A stretch of DNA of 64,000 bases from Candidatus Acidiflorens stordalenmirensis (GCA_003139995.1 PLIC01000110.1:1-64000), one strand, 5' to 3'; positions 36,690 through 47,083 are shown, counted from the stretch's first letter. A program made the numbers and translations. Notes: generated from the sequence alone by a model not told the origin.

Positions 36690-39458
36690 CTACCTCGGCT
36701 CCAGCGTCATCTCATGCGCCCGGTGTCGCTCGACCGCTGCCTGCGAGAAGGGAAACGCGAACGTCGAGCCTCCGTACCACGCCTTCCATTGGTCCATGTA
36801 ATACGGACTAAGGAAGATCCCGCTTTCTCCCGTCACCACGCTCAGCGTGCTTTCGTCAAAGTTCGCAAAGTTCCACGTCAGCCGTTCGGAGGGCCCAAAC
36901 CCCCGGCCCACCGCCTTCACCGTGTAACCGCTCCCGCTCAACGGATGCAACCCCGGCCCGGTGAAGCGCCCAATCACCGGAAGCTGGCTGAGTACGAAAT
37001 GATCGATTTCAACCGGATAATTCTTCCCCCACTTCCATTGACCGAGATCGGAAGGAACTTTCGCGGCATCCCCCGAGGCAGCTTCCGTCTGCTTCACTGC
37101 GTTCTCAACCGCAGCCGTCAGCAGGCTTCCGTAGTCGGAATATCCCGGCGGCAGCCAGCGCGCCGGCTGCTTGGTGAGCACATTTTCCAGCCAGACCGAC
37201 GACATGGCCCAGCGATAGCTCTTCCAATTCAGCGCGCCTGAAGCCGAACCTGAACTCGGCCCTGAATTCGGACTAGCCGCCGCGCCCAGCTTCGGCTCCA
37301 GCAGCAACCGCACCAGTTCCTGCCGCGCCTTCGTCTCAATCGTCGGCGCCGTCGACTCCGCCGACATCCGCCAATCCCAGTCGCGCAGAATTTCCGCTGC
37401 CCGCTTCGCCCGGTCGGAGGCGCTCGGGGCGTGGTCGACCGCATACACAAACTTGTCGGCGCAGAGCCGGTCGTAAGTCGACGACACATCCATCTGCAGA
37501 GTCAGCATATCCGCGGGCGCAAACTTCTTTCCCGATCCGAGCACCCGATAAATGCGGTCCGTCCGCCACGGCGCTTCCCATTCCGTGCTGATCGAATACT
37601 TGTAGCCATTCGGAGCGATGCGCCCGTTGGCGGTCGCCAGAATTCCCGACGGCGGATCGTAAACATGCGGCATCTCGTCGAATGGAATAAAGCCTTTCCA
37701 CTCGTGCGCGTCGTCGCTGCCGCTCACGGGCAGGCTGCCATCGCCCGCTGCGCGGATGGGCACTCGGCCCGTCGCCTGATAACCGATGTGACCATCCATA
37801 TCGCCGTACACCACGTTTTGTCCGGGCGCGCCGAAAGTCGAGAACGCCTTGCGAAACTCATCCCAGTTTTGCGCCGAGTCCACGTCGAAGAACATCAGTC
37901 CCATGCCGTCCTGCAAAGTCCAGCGCAAGGCAATCTTGCGCGTCTCGCCCGGAATCAGTTCTGTGATAATCGGCCCATGGCGCGTGGTCACCACATCGAG
38001 CGTCACATCCGGCTTGCCTTTAACGTGAATCGTTTCCTGCCGGTGCTGCGCATCAACCCATCCCGCCGGAGTCTTGTATTGCCCCTGCGCATTGAACTCC
38101 TCGATGTAATCGTCTTCGACCGTCGCGCCAACGTTGGTGAATCCCCAGCCGATCCGCTGATTGTGGCCGACAATGACGAACGGAACTCCGGGCAGCGTGA
38201 CTCCGGCCACGTCGAAGTTGCCGGAATCTGTTTTTAGGTGCGCCTCAAACCACAGGTTCGGCATCTGGTGGTCGAGGTGCATATCGTTCGACAGCAGCGG
38301 CTTGCCCGAAACCGTGTGCTGACCGGAAACGACCCAGTTGTTCGACCCCGGTCGGAAGGAATCATCGGCGTATCCAGCCCCGGAGGAGTATTCAGTGTCG
38401 AAGGAGTATCCAGTCCCGTAGGGGCGAACGAGCTTAGCCCAGCGCTTCAGCGCTGGGAAAAGCGAGACAGCTGATCCAAGTCCCGGAGGGACGACCCAGT
38501 TGTTTTGAAGGGGCACGGCTTCAGCCGTGCCATTCAGGGCTTGGAAAAATGCGGGCTTTAGCCCCTGAGGGACGTGCCCCGCGAGTTGGAGGGTATTTAC
38601 AAAATCAGATCCCGAAGCCAGCCCAGAAATCAGCCGCCCGTTCCCGCCCTCTGGATCTACCTCCTCGTCGTCATCCTCATCTTCATCCGTGTCGCTGCTG
38701 TGGACAGCGGGTTCGTCTTCCATCCGCCGCACCTCGGTTGGCGGACGGTCCCGCCACGAAGAATTCACGTACAGGTCCGCCGTCAATTCCGGTCCCAGCT
38801 TCGCCAGAATTTTTTCTCGCGTCAGCGCGGGCGGATTGCTGTAGTGAGTCAAATCCTGCACCATGCGCGCGCCCACCAGCAGGGAATCGGTCACCGTCCA
38901 CGGCCGCGGCGTGTACTTCATCAAACGGAATTCGAGCGAAAGCCGGTCGCGATGCGATTCGAGAAACGCATTCACTCCGCGAGCGTAAGCGTCCAAAAAA
39001 CCCCGGTCGCGTGCGGAGATGTTCTTCTCCGCCGCTTCGGCCGCGATCCGCAGCCCCAGAATTCGCTGCTCGCGGTCCATCTTCACCGTGTCTTCGCCGA
39101 TGATTTCCGAAAGTTCTCCGGCAGCGGCGCGCCGCAGCATGTCCATCTGCCACAGCCGGTCTTGCGCGGTCACATACCCCTGCGCAAAGAATAAATCTTC
39201 AAGCGTAGCCGCCTGAATCGTCGGCACACCCTGCTCATCGCGCATCACGCGCACCTTGGAGGAAATCCCAGACACCGAGACGCTGCCATCCAGTTGCGGC
39301 AGAGGCAAGCGCGCAATCCAGTAGAGCCACCAGACGCCGGCGATCAGCGCCACCAGCAGCAAGCAAACGGTGTAGTACAGGACCCGCAGCGCAGGATTGC
39401 GCCGATGGCCGTTGGAGTTGGAGTGCGGAATTTCGGGCAGGGAAGCAGTAGAGGACAT
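36690..39458 (-). CDS. Penicillin acylase family (Ntn-hydrolase) protein
   Basis: VRVMRDEQGVPTIQAATLEDLFFAQGYVTAQDRLWQMDMLRR...; predicted beta-chain start PGS|NNWVVSGQHTVSGKPLLSNDMHL. Confidence 0.92.
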   Translation of the reverse strand: MSSTASLPEIPHSNSNGHRRNPALRVLYYTVCLLLVALIAGVWWLYWIARLPLPQLDGSVSVSGISSKVRVMRDEQGVPTIQAATLEDLFFAQGYVTAQDRLWQMDMLRRAAAGELSEIIGEDTVKMDREQRILGLRIAAEAAEKNISARDRGFLDAYARGVNAFLESHRDRLSLEFRLMKYTPRPWTVTDSLLVGARMVQDLTHYSNPPALTREKILAKLGPELTADLYVNSSWRDRPPTEVRRMEDEPAVHSSDTDEDEDDDEEVDPEGGNGRLISGLASGSDFVNTLQLAGHVPQGLKPAFFQALNGTAEAVPLQNNWVVPPGLGSAVSLFPALKRWAKLVRPYGTGYSFDTEYSSGAGYADDSFRPGSNNWVVSGQHTVSGKPLLSNDMHLDHQMPNLWFEAHLKTDSGNFDVAGVTLPGVPFVIVGHNQRIGWGFTNVGATVEDDYIEEFNAQGQYKTPAGWVDAQHRQETIHVKGKPDVTLDVVTTRHGPIITELIPGETRKIALRWTLQDGMGLMFFDVDSAQNWDEFRKAFSTFGAPGQNVVYGDMDGHIGYQATGRVPIRAAGDGSLPVSGSDDAHEWKGFIPFDEMPHVYDPPSGILATANGRIAPNGYKYSISTEWEAPWRTDRIYRVLGSGKKFAPADMLTLQMDVSSTYDRLCADKFVYAVDHAPSASDRAKRAAEILRDWDWRMSAESTAPTIETKARQELVRLLLEPKLGAAASPNSGPSSGSASGALNWKSYRWAMSSVWLENVLTKQPARWLPPGYSDYGSLLTAAVENAVKQTEAASGDAAKVPSDLGQWKWGKNYPVEIDHFVLSQLPVIGRFTGPGLHPLSGSGYTVKAVGRGFGPSERLTWNFANFDESTLSVVTGESGIFLSPYYMDQWKAWYGGSTFAFPFSQAAVERHRAHEMTLEPR
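38395..38590. repeat. Dispersed palindromic repeat block inside the penicillin acylase CDS
   Basis: Contains ggcacggcttcagccgtgcc (38512-38531), cgggctttagcccctgaggg and cccagcgcttcagcgctggg; same core as 28732..28751. Outer limits approximate. Confidence 0.7.
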
Positions 39459-39587
39459 TACTGAAAGATTGTAGGGGCGCTGTCCGCACCTGACAACCGC
39501 GTGTGTAGAGACGGGGCTTGCCCCGTCTCCGGCGGCGGAAAAATCCAGACTTCGCGCGGCGCCCCACAGGTCGCGCCATAACCCAAC

Positions 39588-39660
39588 CGTCATCCTGAGC
39601 GAAGCAGGGACTTCACGAAGTGAAGCCCCCGCGGAGTCGAAGGACCCCTGCACCCTTCTC
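39588..39660. repeat. Dispersed-type extragenic repeat (CATCCTGAGCGAAGC...GAGTCGAAGGACCCCTG)
   Basis: Recognisable extragenic repeat type; internal CTTCAC-gaa-GTGAAG hairpin. Confidence 0.5.
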
Positions 39661-39823
39661 GCTCAGCAAGGACGCATCAGGGAGTTCTCCCCGCGACCCG
39701 TGTGGCGCGGGCGCCCTCGCCCGCGAACGCCCTAAAACGGCTCGTCAATCTCCGCCCCGCCCAGAGGCATCTGCTCTTCCGTAGCCTTCCGAGCTTTCGG
39801 AGCCTTCTTAAACGTCACTTCCA

Positions 39824-39891
39824 GGGGGCTGGCCCACCCTTTGGAATCGGCAACCTCGGTAGCGGAGATGCAGAAGGGTAGGCCAGCCCCC
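39824..39891. repeat. Large imperfect palindrome (18-bp arms, 32-nt loop)
   Basis: gggggctggcccaccctt (39824-39841) / aagggtaggccagccccc (39874-39891), 17/18 complementary. Confidence 0.9.
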
Positions 39892-39912
39892 GTGGATCGG
39901 AGGAGTGGGTAA

Positions 39913-40452
39913 ATGACAATCGAAAATTGGCTAACCATCGCAGTGATCATTAGCCAATTGATTGCGCCTTGGCTTAATGGGCTGTTCATTAGGTCCCGCA
40001 CTGCCCAACCGACGCCAACGCCTGAACTAAACCAGCCGAAAAAGCGAATCCAGATAATTGGTGACTGGATCAATAGATTTTTCGCATCGCCTTGGAAACT
40101 GCCGCCGTTTTTGATTGCGTTAAACATGTACATGCTCCTTACGGAACTTCGCAGCACCACCCCTGTAACGCGGGGTGTGGTTTATAGAATCTCTCTAGAT
40201 ATGGCTGGAATCTTGTATGGAATCGTAGCCATGTTTCTTAACATCCTTTGGCAATCAATTAGAAGACAGTGGGAGGTTAACCGCGAGCAGCGCGACTTCG
40301 ATCTGAGAATTATTGATCTCATCAGCGCTGTCACAGATGGCATGAAGCTGACGCATGAATTTGTGGCATTGACTGAAAGATTACAAACCGAGCTTGATAA
40401 ATCTAAGCAGGGGAGAGTGCGTAAATTCATTAAGGGCCTGTTTGGAGACTGA
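39913..40452 (+). CDS. Hypothetical membrane protein (three hydrophobic segments, charged C-terminus)
   Basis: ATG ORF with coherent TM segments; locally AT-richer than neighbours. Confidence 0.6.
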   Translation: MTIENWLTIAVIISQLIAPWLNGLFIRSRTAQPTPTPELNQPKKRIQIIGDWINRFFASPWKLPPFLIALNMYMLLTELRSTTPVTRGVVYRISLDMAGILYGIVAMFLNILWQSIRRQWEVNREQRDFDLRIIDLISAVTDGMKLTHEFVALTERLQTELDKSKQGRVRKFIKGLFGD

Positions 40453-40599
40453 TTATTCAAATTAGGACACCATCCGCGATCGAAAATCCCTTGACTTAAG
40501 ACCCGTCGTGCGCGACCATAGAGATCTGATTGGGGTAGTTTCGAACCCGTCCACCAGGCGGTCCTCGAAGCTGCCCCAAAGCTATTTTCAGCGCTGTTT

Positions 40600-40720
40600 T
40601 GGAGCTAAGTCCTTATTCCGGAATACTTTGATATAAGTCCTTATTTTTCAAAGACCGAAGCCGAAAATTCCCGCTAACTCCCTGATTCCACTAGACAGGG
40701 GGGGAGGGGGTGGGGGTACC
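40600..40720. repeat. Extragenic repeat: TAAGTCCTTATT doublet plus G-run tract
   Basis: taagtccttatt at 40606-40617 and 40634-40645 (period 28), then G7-A-G5-T-G5 at 40698-40716; diverged relative at 44935-45065. Confidence 0.7.
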
Positions 40721-40838
40721 AGTTAGTCAATACTAGCGAAAGCAGGGACAAAATCAGGCCTGAACCTGGATGTCGATTGGCGTAACCCGAACTCGCCAAG
40801 TATCATGTTTGGAACCTCGGCGTGCATTATCATCTTGA

Positions 40839-41357
40839 GTGTCCGCGCCGCCCAACATGCTGCAGAAAAGAATCGACGATCAGCCGACCATCTCGCGGGA
40901 GAACATCCGCGAAGCCGAAGGAATTTTTCTGCAGCATCTCAAACGCGTCGGACTCAAGCAGACCGAACAGCGCAGCGCAATTCTGCGGACCTTCCTTGAA
41001 ACTCGCGAACATCTTTCGACCGACGAACTACATCGGCTGGTCAAGAAGACAGATCCGCGCATCGGCTTCACCACCGTCTATCGGACGCTGAAGCTTCTGG
41101 CGGGTTGCGGCCTGGCCAGCGAAGTCGCTTTTCACGACGGCATCGCGCGTTACGAACACCAATACAATCGCCGCAGTCATCACCACATGGTGTGCACCGA
41201 GTGCGGCGCTTCGGTCGAATTCTTCTCGGAGAAAGTCGGAGAAATCGAGCAGGAGATCGGACGCAAGCACCGCTACGTTACCACTCGCCACACTTTTCAG
41301 ATCTATGGCGTTTGCGAAGAATGCCGAAAGAAGACGAATGGCCGCCGAATTGTCTAG
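40839..41357 (+). CDS. Fur-family transcriptional regulator
   Basis: GLKQTEQRSAILRTFLETREHLSTDELHRLVKKTDPRIGFTTVYRTLKLLAGCGLASEVAFHDGIARYEH...HHHMVCTECGASVEF...CEECRKK. Confidence 0.9.
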   Translation: MSAPPNMLQKRIDDQPTISRENIREAEGIFLQHLKRVGLKQTEQRSAILRTFLETREHLSTDELHRLVKKTDPRIGFTTVYRTLKLLAGCGLASEVAFHDGIARYEHQYNRRSHHHMVCTECGASVEFFSEKVGEIEQEIGRKHRYVTTRHTFQIYGVCEECRKKTNGRRIV

Positions 41358-41799
41358 TCCAGCGAATAGTCCGGCGAGTCCGGCGCAAGCTTCCGTGAAG
41401 TGTCCGCACTGCGGAACCGTGATGCCGGCGAATGCGGCATTCTGTCCTGGATGCGGATGGTCGATGACGCCGCTTTTTCCCGCGGAACGAGGCGCCGCGG
41501 CGGTCGCTTATCTCACTTTCGTCGCTGGCGCGGTGCTCTTGTTGCTGCCGGCATTTCGCAACAACCGCTTCGTCCGTTTTCATGCCTGGCAAAGCATTTT
41601 GCTCTGGGGAGTCTTTTTCGTTTTGACCATCGTCGCGCTCTTCCTTTCAAATGTCGCTGCCGCCGGAATTTTTTTTCTGTTTGGAATTCTGGCTTCGCTG
41701 GCCATGCTGTTCTTGTGGATCGTTCTGTCGCTCAAGGCATGGCAGGGCGAGCGCTTTGAATTGCCGCTGTTCGGCGAGTTCGCTGCGCGCCTGCCGTAG
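41338..41799 (+). CDS. Zinc-ribbon plus Tic20/DUF4870-like membrane protein
   Basis: CPHCGTVMPANAAFCPGCG; AYLTFVAGAVLLLLPAFRNNRFVRFHAWQSILLW. Confidence 0.75.
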   Translation: MAAELSSPANSPASPAQASVKCPHCGTVMPANAAFCPGCGWSMTPLFPAERGAAAVAYLTFVAGAVLLLLPAFRNNRFVRFHAWQSILLWGVFFVLTIVALFLSNVAAAGIFFLFGILASLAMLFLWIVLSLKAWQGERFELPLFGEFAARLP

Positions 41800-41904
41800 C
41801 GGTTCGCGGATACTCCAGACATGCTTTGGTTAGACGATCTGGTTAGACATTCTTGTCCTCATCGTTCAAAATAAACAATTCACGATGCATCCCAGGAGAC
41901 CTCA

Positions 41905-42903
41905 TTGACCCAGCTTCAGCGCGTTAAGATCAGCGCTCTCGGAACCTACCTCCCACCCCGCGTTCTCACCAACGCCGACCTGGAAAAGATGGTCGACACT
42001 ACCAATGAATGGATCATGAGCCGCGTTGGCATCCGCGAACGCCATATTGCCGACAAGGGCGTGGCCGCGAGCGACCTGGCGGTCGAGGCGGTGAAGAACC
42101 TGGTGGCCTCGCATCCCTTCGATTTGCAGGAGGTCGATCTGATCGTCCTGGGCACGGTCACGCCCGACATGATGTATCCCTCGACGGCATGCTTGGTGCA
42201 GCACAAATTGGGCATCGCCAACACCTGGGGCTTCGATGTTTCCGCGGGATGCTCGGGATTTCTCTATGCCCTCAACACCGGAGTGAAGTTCGTCGAGGCG
42301 GGACGGTATAAGAAGGTGCTGGTAATCGGTTCGGACGTGAACTCGTCGATGACCGACTACACCGATCGCGCGGTGTGCATCATTTTTGGAGACGGTGCGG
42401 GCGCAGTTTTGCTCGAACCGGCCGAGGATGGGGACGTAGGCGTGATCGACCACGTCGCCCAGATCGAGGGCGTGGGAGGACAGTTCCTGTACATGCCGGG
42501 AGGCGGAAGCCTGAACCCGGCCACGCACGAAACGGTCGATCAGAAAATGCACTACATCCATCAGGACGGCAAGAGCGTCTTCAAATATGCGGTGAAGAAA
42601 ATGGCGGAGATGACCGAACGCATCCTTGCCAAGAACAATCTGACCGGCAAGGATGTGGATTGCTTCATTGCGCACCAGGCGAACCTGCGGATCATTACCG
42701 CCACCGCCGAACGGTTGGGGATGCCGATGGAGAAAGTCATCATCAACATTGACCGCTACGGCAACACCACGGCGGGTACAATTCCGATTGCCATGCAGAC
42801 GGCGCTCGAAGAAGGCAAATTGAAGAAGGGCGACATGGTACTGGTTGCGGCTGTCGGCGCCGGATTCACGTCCGGGGCAACGCTGCTGCGCTGGGCGTAC
42901 TGA
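41905..42903 (+). CDS. fabH: 3-oxoacyl-ACP synthase III
   Basis: TTG start; SALGTYLPPRVLTNADLEKMVDTTNEWI; DVSAGCSGFLYALN (Cys nucleophile); AHQANLRII; NIDRYGNTTAGTIP. Confidence 0.95.
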   Translation: MTQLQRVKISALGTYLPPRVLTNADLEKMVDTTNEWIMSRVGIRERHIADKGVAASDLAVEAVKNLVASHPFDLQEVDLIVLGTVTPDMMYPSTACLVQHKLGIANTWGFDVSAGCSGFLYALNTGVKFVEAGRYKKVLVIGSDVNSSMTDYTDRAVCIIFGDGAGAVLLEPAEDGDVGVIDHVAQIEGVGGQFLYMPGGGSLNPATHETVDQKMHYIHQDGKSVFKYAVKKMAEMTERILAKNNLTGKDVDCFIAHQANLRIITATAERLGMPMEKVIINIDRYGNTTAGTIPIAMQTALEEGKLKKGDMVLVAAVGAGFTSGATLLRWAY

Positions 42904-44188
42904 AACGGCCAATCGAGGTCATCGAAGAGGCGAACCCGTACGCCAGGTTCAAGGGCAAAGCCCACGACAGCCCGGCGGGAGAGCGTGACAAGCGCTTGCA
43001 AACGCTTCTCCAGGAGTAGAAGCGCCGGTCCGCATACTCGTATCCGGCCAAAAGCTCCTCCGGACTCATCTGTTTGGGACGGAAGACCACGTCAGCCCGG
43101 CCATTGTACTTGCTCCAGTCGTGCGTCAGAATCCGGCCCTCTGCTTCCAGACGTTGGTACAGCCGGGTTCCTGGAAAGGGAGTAAGGATGTTGAAGGTTG
43201 CATTCTGCACTCCCGCCACCTCCAGGAAGTCCAAGGTTTCGCCGAAGATCGTTGGCCCGTCGTTATCGAAACCGAAAACGATACCCGCCTGCACCGCTAT
43301 GCCATGAGAATGGATCCGCTCGATCGCGCGACCGTAGTCGGACACGTGATTGAAACGCTTCCGCACTTCATTCACGCTGCTTTGCGAGATTGACTCCAGC
43401 CCGACGAAGAGTTGCTTGCAGCCGCTGCTCGAGGCCAACTCCAGGAACTCGTCGTCCTGAGCCGCATGAATGCTCGCCTGGCTGCTCCACCACTTGCGAT
43501 GGGGAGTGAGAGCCCGGAATAGCGTCTTGGCGTACTCCATGTCGCTCGCGATGTTGTCATCCCACAAGATGATCACCTTGCCGGGAAAAGAGCCGTACTC
43601 TTTTGCCACCGCGTCCACGCGTCGCTGGCGCACGTGGCTCCGATACATGACGGCAACCGTGCAGAAATCGCAACGGTGCGGGCAACCGCGCGTGGCAAAT
43701 AAAACTCCATCCGTATGATCGTGCCGGTGAAACAGGTCTTTCCGCGACATCGGTGCATGTTCCAGGGTTGGAGGTTCAGTGGAAGAGTACCTGTGGCTGT
43801 GCCGCCCGGCGTCAAAGTCGCGCAGGAACTGCGGCCAGTCGGATTCGGCCTCACCGACGAAGATTACGTCCGCGTGCGCCTGTGCCTCATCCGGCATCAG
43901 AGTCACGTGCGGTCCTCCCAATACGACCGGAATTCCCCCCTGCCGGAACCGGTCTGCCATGGCGTAAACGTGAGGCGCACTCGGGGTATGAAAGGTAATC
44001 GCCACCAAGTCCGCTTGCAGCCCGAAATCGACCGGCCTCGCCACCTCGTCGATATGCAGCACGGTCCAATGCGGTGGTGCAAAGGCGGCTAAGTACGGCA
44101 TGGTGATCTGCTGAAAGTTCAGGACACGGGAACGTCGTACCTGCTGGATTTCAGGTGCGGAAGCGGTGATCAGAAGCAAGGTTCGCAC
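42866..44188 (-). CDS. B12-binding-domain radical SAM protein
   Basis: N-terminal cobalamin-binding-like region; RGCPHRCDFCTVAVMYR (CxxxCxxC); GLESISQSSVNEVRKRFN. Confidence 0.88.
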   Translation of the reverse strand: MRTLLLITASAPEIQQVRRSRVLNFQQITMPYLAAFAPPHWTVLHIDEVARPVDFGLQADLVAITFHTPSAPHVYAMADRFRQGGIPVVLGGPHVTLMPDEAQAHADVIFVGEAESDWPQFLRDFDAGRHSHRYSSTEPPTLEHAPMSRKDLFHRHDHTDGVLFATRGCPHRCDFCTVAVMYRSHVRQRRVDAVAKEYGSFPGKVIILWDDNIASDMEYAKTLFRALTPHRKWWSSQASIHAAQDDEFLELASSSGCKQLFVGLESISQSSVNEVRKRFNHVSDYGRAIERIHSHGIAVQAGIVFGFDNDGPTIFGETLDFLEVAGVQNATFNILTPFPGTRLYQRLEAEGRILTHDWSKYNGRADVVFRPKQMSPEELLAGYEYADRRFYSWRSVCKRLSRSPAGLSWALPLNLAYGFASSMTSIGRFSTPSAAALPRT

Positions 44189-44207
44189 AATATGTTGAAC
44201 GTGAGAC

Positions 44208-44903
44208 CTACTTGATCGCCATCGCTCCTACCAGCGATTCGAAAATCTTGCATCCATCGGTGCCGCCTAATTCGGGTTCGGAGGCGCGTTCGGGATGGGG
44301 CATCATGCCCAGCACGTTGCATCCCGGGCTGCAGATGCCGGCTATATTATCGAGCGATCCGTTGGGATTCGCTTCCGGCGTGATTTCGCCTTGCGGGTTC
44401 GAGTAGCGGAAGACGATGCGATTGTCGCGTTTCAGTTCGGCGAGTGTCGTCTCATCGCAAAAATAATTGCCTTCCATGTGGCCGATGGGGATGGTCAGCA
44501 CTTCGCCTTTGCGGCATGCGTTCGTAAACGGTGTCTCGTTGTTTTCGACTCTCACCTGCACCGGTTTGCAGACATATTTCAGGCCGATGTTGCGCATCAG
44601 CGCTCCAGGCAGCAATCCCGACTCGCACAAAATCTGGAAGCCGTTACAGATGCCGAGGACCAATCCACCCCCGGCGGCAAACTTGCGGACGGATTCCATG
44701 ACCGGCGAGAACTTGGCGATGGCGCCGGTCCGGAGATAGTCGCCGTAAGCGAAGCCTCCGGGGACGATGATGGCGTCGCAATTCTGGAGGTCGTGCGAGT
44801 CGTGCCAGAGAAAAGTTGCCTTCTGCTTCGCCACTTGCTCGGCGGTCCAGAAAGCATCGTGATCGCAGTTCGATCCGGGAAAAATTATGACGCCAAATTT
44901 CAT
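44208..44903 (-). CDS. purQ: Phosphoribosylformylglycinamidine synthase subunit PurQ
   Basis: [70 protein letters not shown]. Confidence 0.95.
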   Translation of the reverse strand: MKFGVIIFPGSNCDHDAFWTAEQVAKQKATFLWHDSHDLQNCDAIIVPGGFAYGDYLRTGAIAKFSPVMESVRKFAAGGGLVLGICNGFQILCESGLLPGALMRNIGLKYVCKPVQVRVENNETPFTNACRKGEVLTIPIGHMEGNYFCDETTLAELKRDNRIVFRYSNPQGEITPEANPNGSLDNIAGICSPGCNVLGMMPHPERASEPELGGTDGCKIFESLVGAMAIK

Positions 44904-45305
44904 CGAAAACCTCGAGTTCACTAAATGGTAAGGTGGGGGTCCCCTCCCCCGCGATCTATAGGAATCAATGATTTAGCGCGAGACTACCATGGAAATCCAG
45001 GAGTCTTAAGGACTTAATTGCAAAATCTAGATTCTGTGGAACTTAGACGTACAAATTGTCAAAGATCTGGGGGTGGATGGTCTATGGTGACAAGCTCTCA
45101 TTCTTAGGTCAAGGGAAAAGTGTGGGAGAAAAAAGCTGAGAGCGTGAGAAGCTCACCGATGAGGGGGCGGCGTGAGTGGCCCCATGACCCGCCCCTTGCA
45201 AAAAGCGCAAGGATGGCGTGGCCCCGGGTTAATTTTGAGGAAGTTTTTCGGGATATATTTCTTGGCGAAGGGCCGGGGCATCTGGCGTCTACAGGTTAGA
45301 CTGAG

Positions 45306-46910
45306 ATGGTCTGCGACACTTCCGACCAGATAGGATGGCTTTTGAGCAAGGGAACTGCCGTCATCATTGGGGCTGGGCCGGCTGGACTGACCGCCGCTTA
45401 TGAGCTCCTGTGCCGAACCGACATTCTTCCCATCGTGATCGAGAAAAGCGACTACATGGGGGGGATTTCACGCACGGTCAATTACAAGAACAATCGCATT
45501 GACATCGGTGGCCACAGGTTTTTTTCGAAGAGCGACCGCGTAATGGACTGGTGGCTCCAGCACTTGCCGATGGAAGAAAGCACCGGTGCGGCGCAATCCA
45601 TAACATACCAGGGCAAAACGCGGGAGATTTCACCAGGCGAACAGGTTCCCGACTCGAAGCGGGACGACGAGTTGATGCTGGTGCGCCGGCGCAAGTCCCG
45701 TATCTACTATCTGCGTCAATTTTTCGACTATCCGATCCAGTTAAGCGTGGATACGTTGAGAAAACTTGGCCCCGTGCGCACCGCACGAATTGGATTGAGT
45801 TATTTGCGAAGCACGCTGTTTCCGCTCCGACAGGTCGTTAACCTGGAGCAATTTTTCATCAAGCGGTTTGGCCGCGAGCTCTATCGCACTTTCTTCCAGT
45901 CTTACACGGAGAAGGTCTGGGGAATGCCGTGCCACGAGATCAGCGCGGAATGGGGCGAGCAGCGGATCAAGGGACTTTCGATCACGAAGACGGTCCTGCA
46001 TTTTCTCAAGACGGCGTTAGGGCGCAAGGCCGACGTGCGGCAGAAGGGGACGGAGACTTCGTTGATTGAGCAGTTTCTCTACCCGAAGTACGGTCCCGGC
46101 CAGATGTGGGAGACGGTGGCGCGAAAGATTCGCGAGAAAGGCGGATTGATTCACTGCGGCATTGACGTTCGCGGTGTGCGGGTGGAGCAAAACCGCATCG
46201 TTGCGGTGAACGGAGTGGACGGCACGGGAGCGCTGCGGGAATTTACGGGAGATTATTTTTTCTCCACCATGCCGGTCAAGGAACTGGTGCGGTCAATGGA
46301 TGCGACGGGTGCGGAAGTCCCCGATTCGGTGCGCGAAATCAGCGATGGTTTAATTTACCGGGATTTCGTTACCGTGGGCCTGCTGGTGCAGCGGCTCAAG
46401 GTGGGAGAGGCCGGCCACATCGACGACAATTGGATTTACATTCAGGAGCCGGATGTGCTGGCTGGGCGGCTTCAGATTTTCAACAACTGGAGTCCCCACA
46501 TGGTCGCGGACTCCAGGAATGTCTGGCTGGGCGTGGAATATTTTTGCAACGAAAACGACGATCTCTGGAACAAGCCGGATGCGGAAATGAAGAAACTCGC
46601 CGCGGAAGAATTGCACAGCATCGGCATCATCGACCAAAAGGATGTGTTGGATGCGACTGTGATCCGCATGCCAAAAACTTATCCCGCTTATTTTGGAACT
46701 TACTCTCGTTTTCCTGAGCTTAGGCGCTATTTAGACGGCTTTGAAAACCTATTTCTAGTTGGCCGGAATGGGATGCACAAATACAACAACCAAGACCACT
46801 CCATGCTGACTGCGATGGTGGCGGTGGACCAGATCGCCTGTGGCAGCGTGGACAAGGAAGCGATTTGGGAAGTAAATACCGAGATGGAGTACCACGAGGG
46901 AAAGTCGTAA
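45306..46910 (+). CDS. NAD(P)/FAD-dependent oxidoreductase (UDP-galactopyranose mutase / amine-oxidase-like)
   Basis: [51 protein letters not shown]-terminal [22 protein letters not shown]. Confidence 0.85.
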   Translation: MVCDTSDQIGWLLSKGTAVIIGAGPAGLTAAYELLCRTDILPIVIEKSDYMGGISRTVNYKNNRIDIGGHRFFSKSDRVMDWWLQHLPMEESTGAAQSITYQGKTREISPGEQVPDSKRDDELMLVRRRKSRIYYLRQFFDYPIQLSVDTLRKLGPVRTARIGLSYLRSTLFPLRQVVNLEQFFIKRFGRELYRTFFQSYTEKVWGMPCHEISAEWGEQRIKGLSITKTVLHFLKTALGRKADVRQKGTETSLIEQFLYPKYGPGQMWETVARKIREKGGLIHCGIDVRGVRVEQNRIVAVNGVDGTGALREFTGDYFFSTMPVKELVRSMDATGAEVPDSVREISDGLIYRDFVTVGLLVQRLKVGEAGHIDDNWIYIQEPDVLAGRLQIFNNWSPHMVADSRNVWLGVEYFCNENDDLWNKPDAEMKKLAAEELHSIGIIDQKDVLDATVIRMPKTYPAYFGTYSRFPELRRYLDGFENLFLVGRNGMHKYNNQDHSMLTAMVAVDQIACGSVDKEAIWEVNTEMEYHEGKS

Positions 46911-47083
46911 CGGTGCGGACGGCGTTGCGCTCAGGGTGACAGAAGCCAAGAACTTGGGTCTCTATGTCTCGGGCATGGTCAGACGTCCTAGCGCGGCCAT
47001 CGAAGGGGATTCCTGGTATTTACCTCGATAACACGGAGAGTCAGTAGGTGTATCACAAAATGACTTAAGGCAGTGCTGTCCGC

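Noticed and set aside
40530-40582. tRNA/tmRNA-like 3' end (gtttcgaacccgtccacca)
   Set aside because: Resembles a T-arm plus CCA, but no matching acceptor, D-arm or anticodon arm is found upstream; at most an att-like remnant, not supported.
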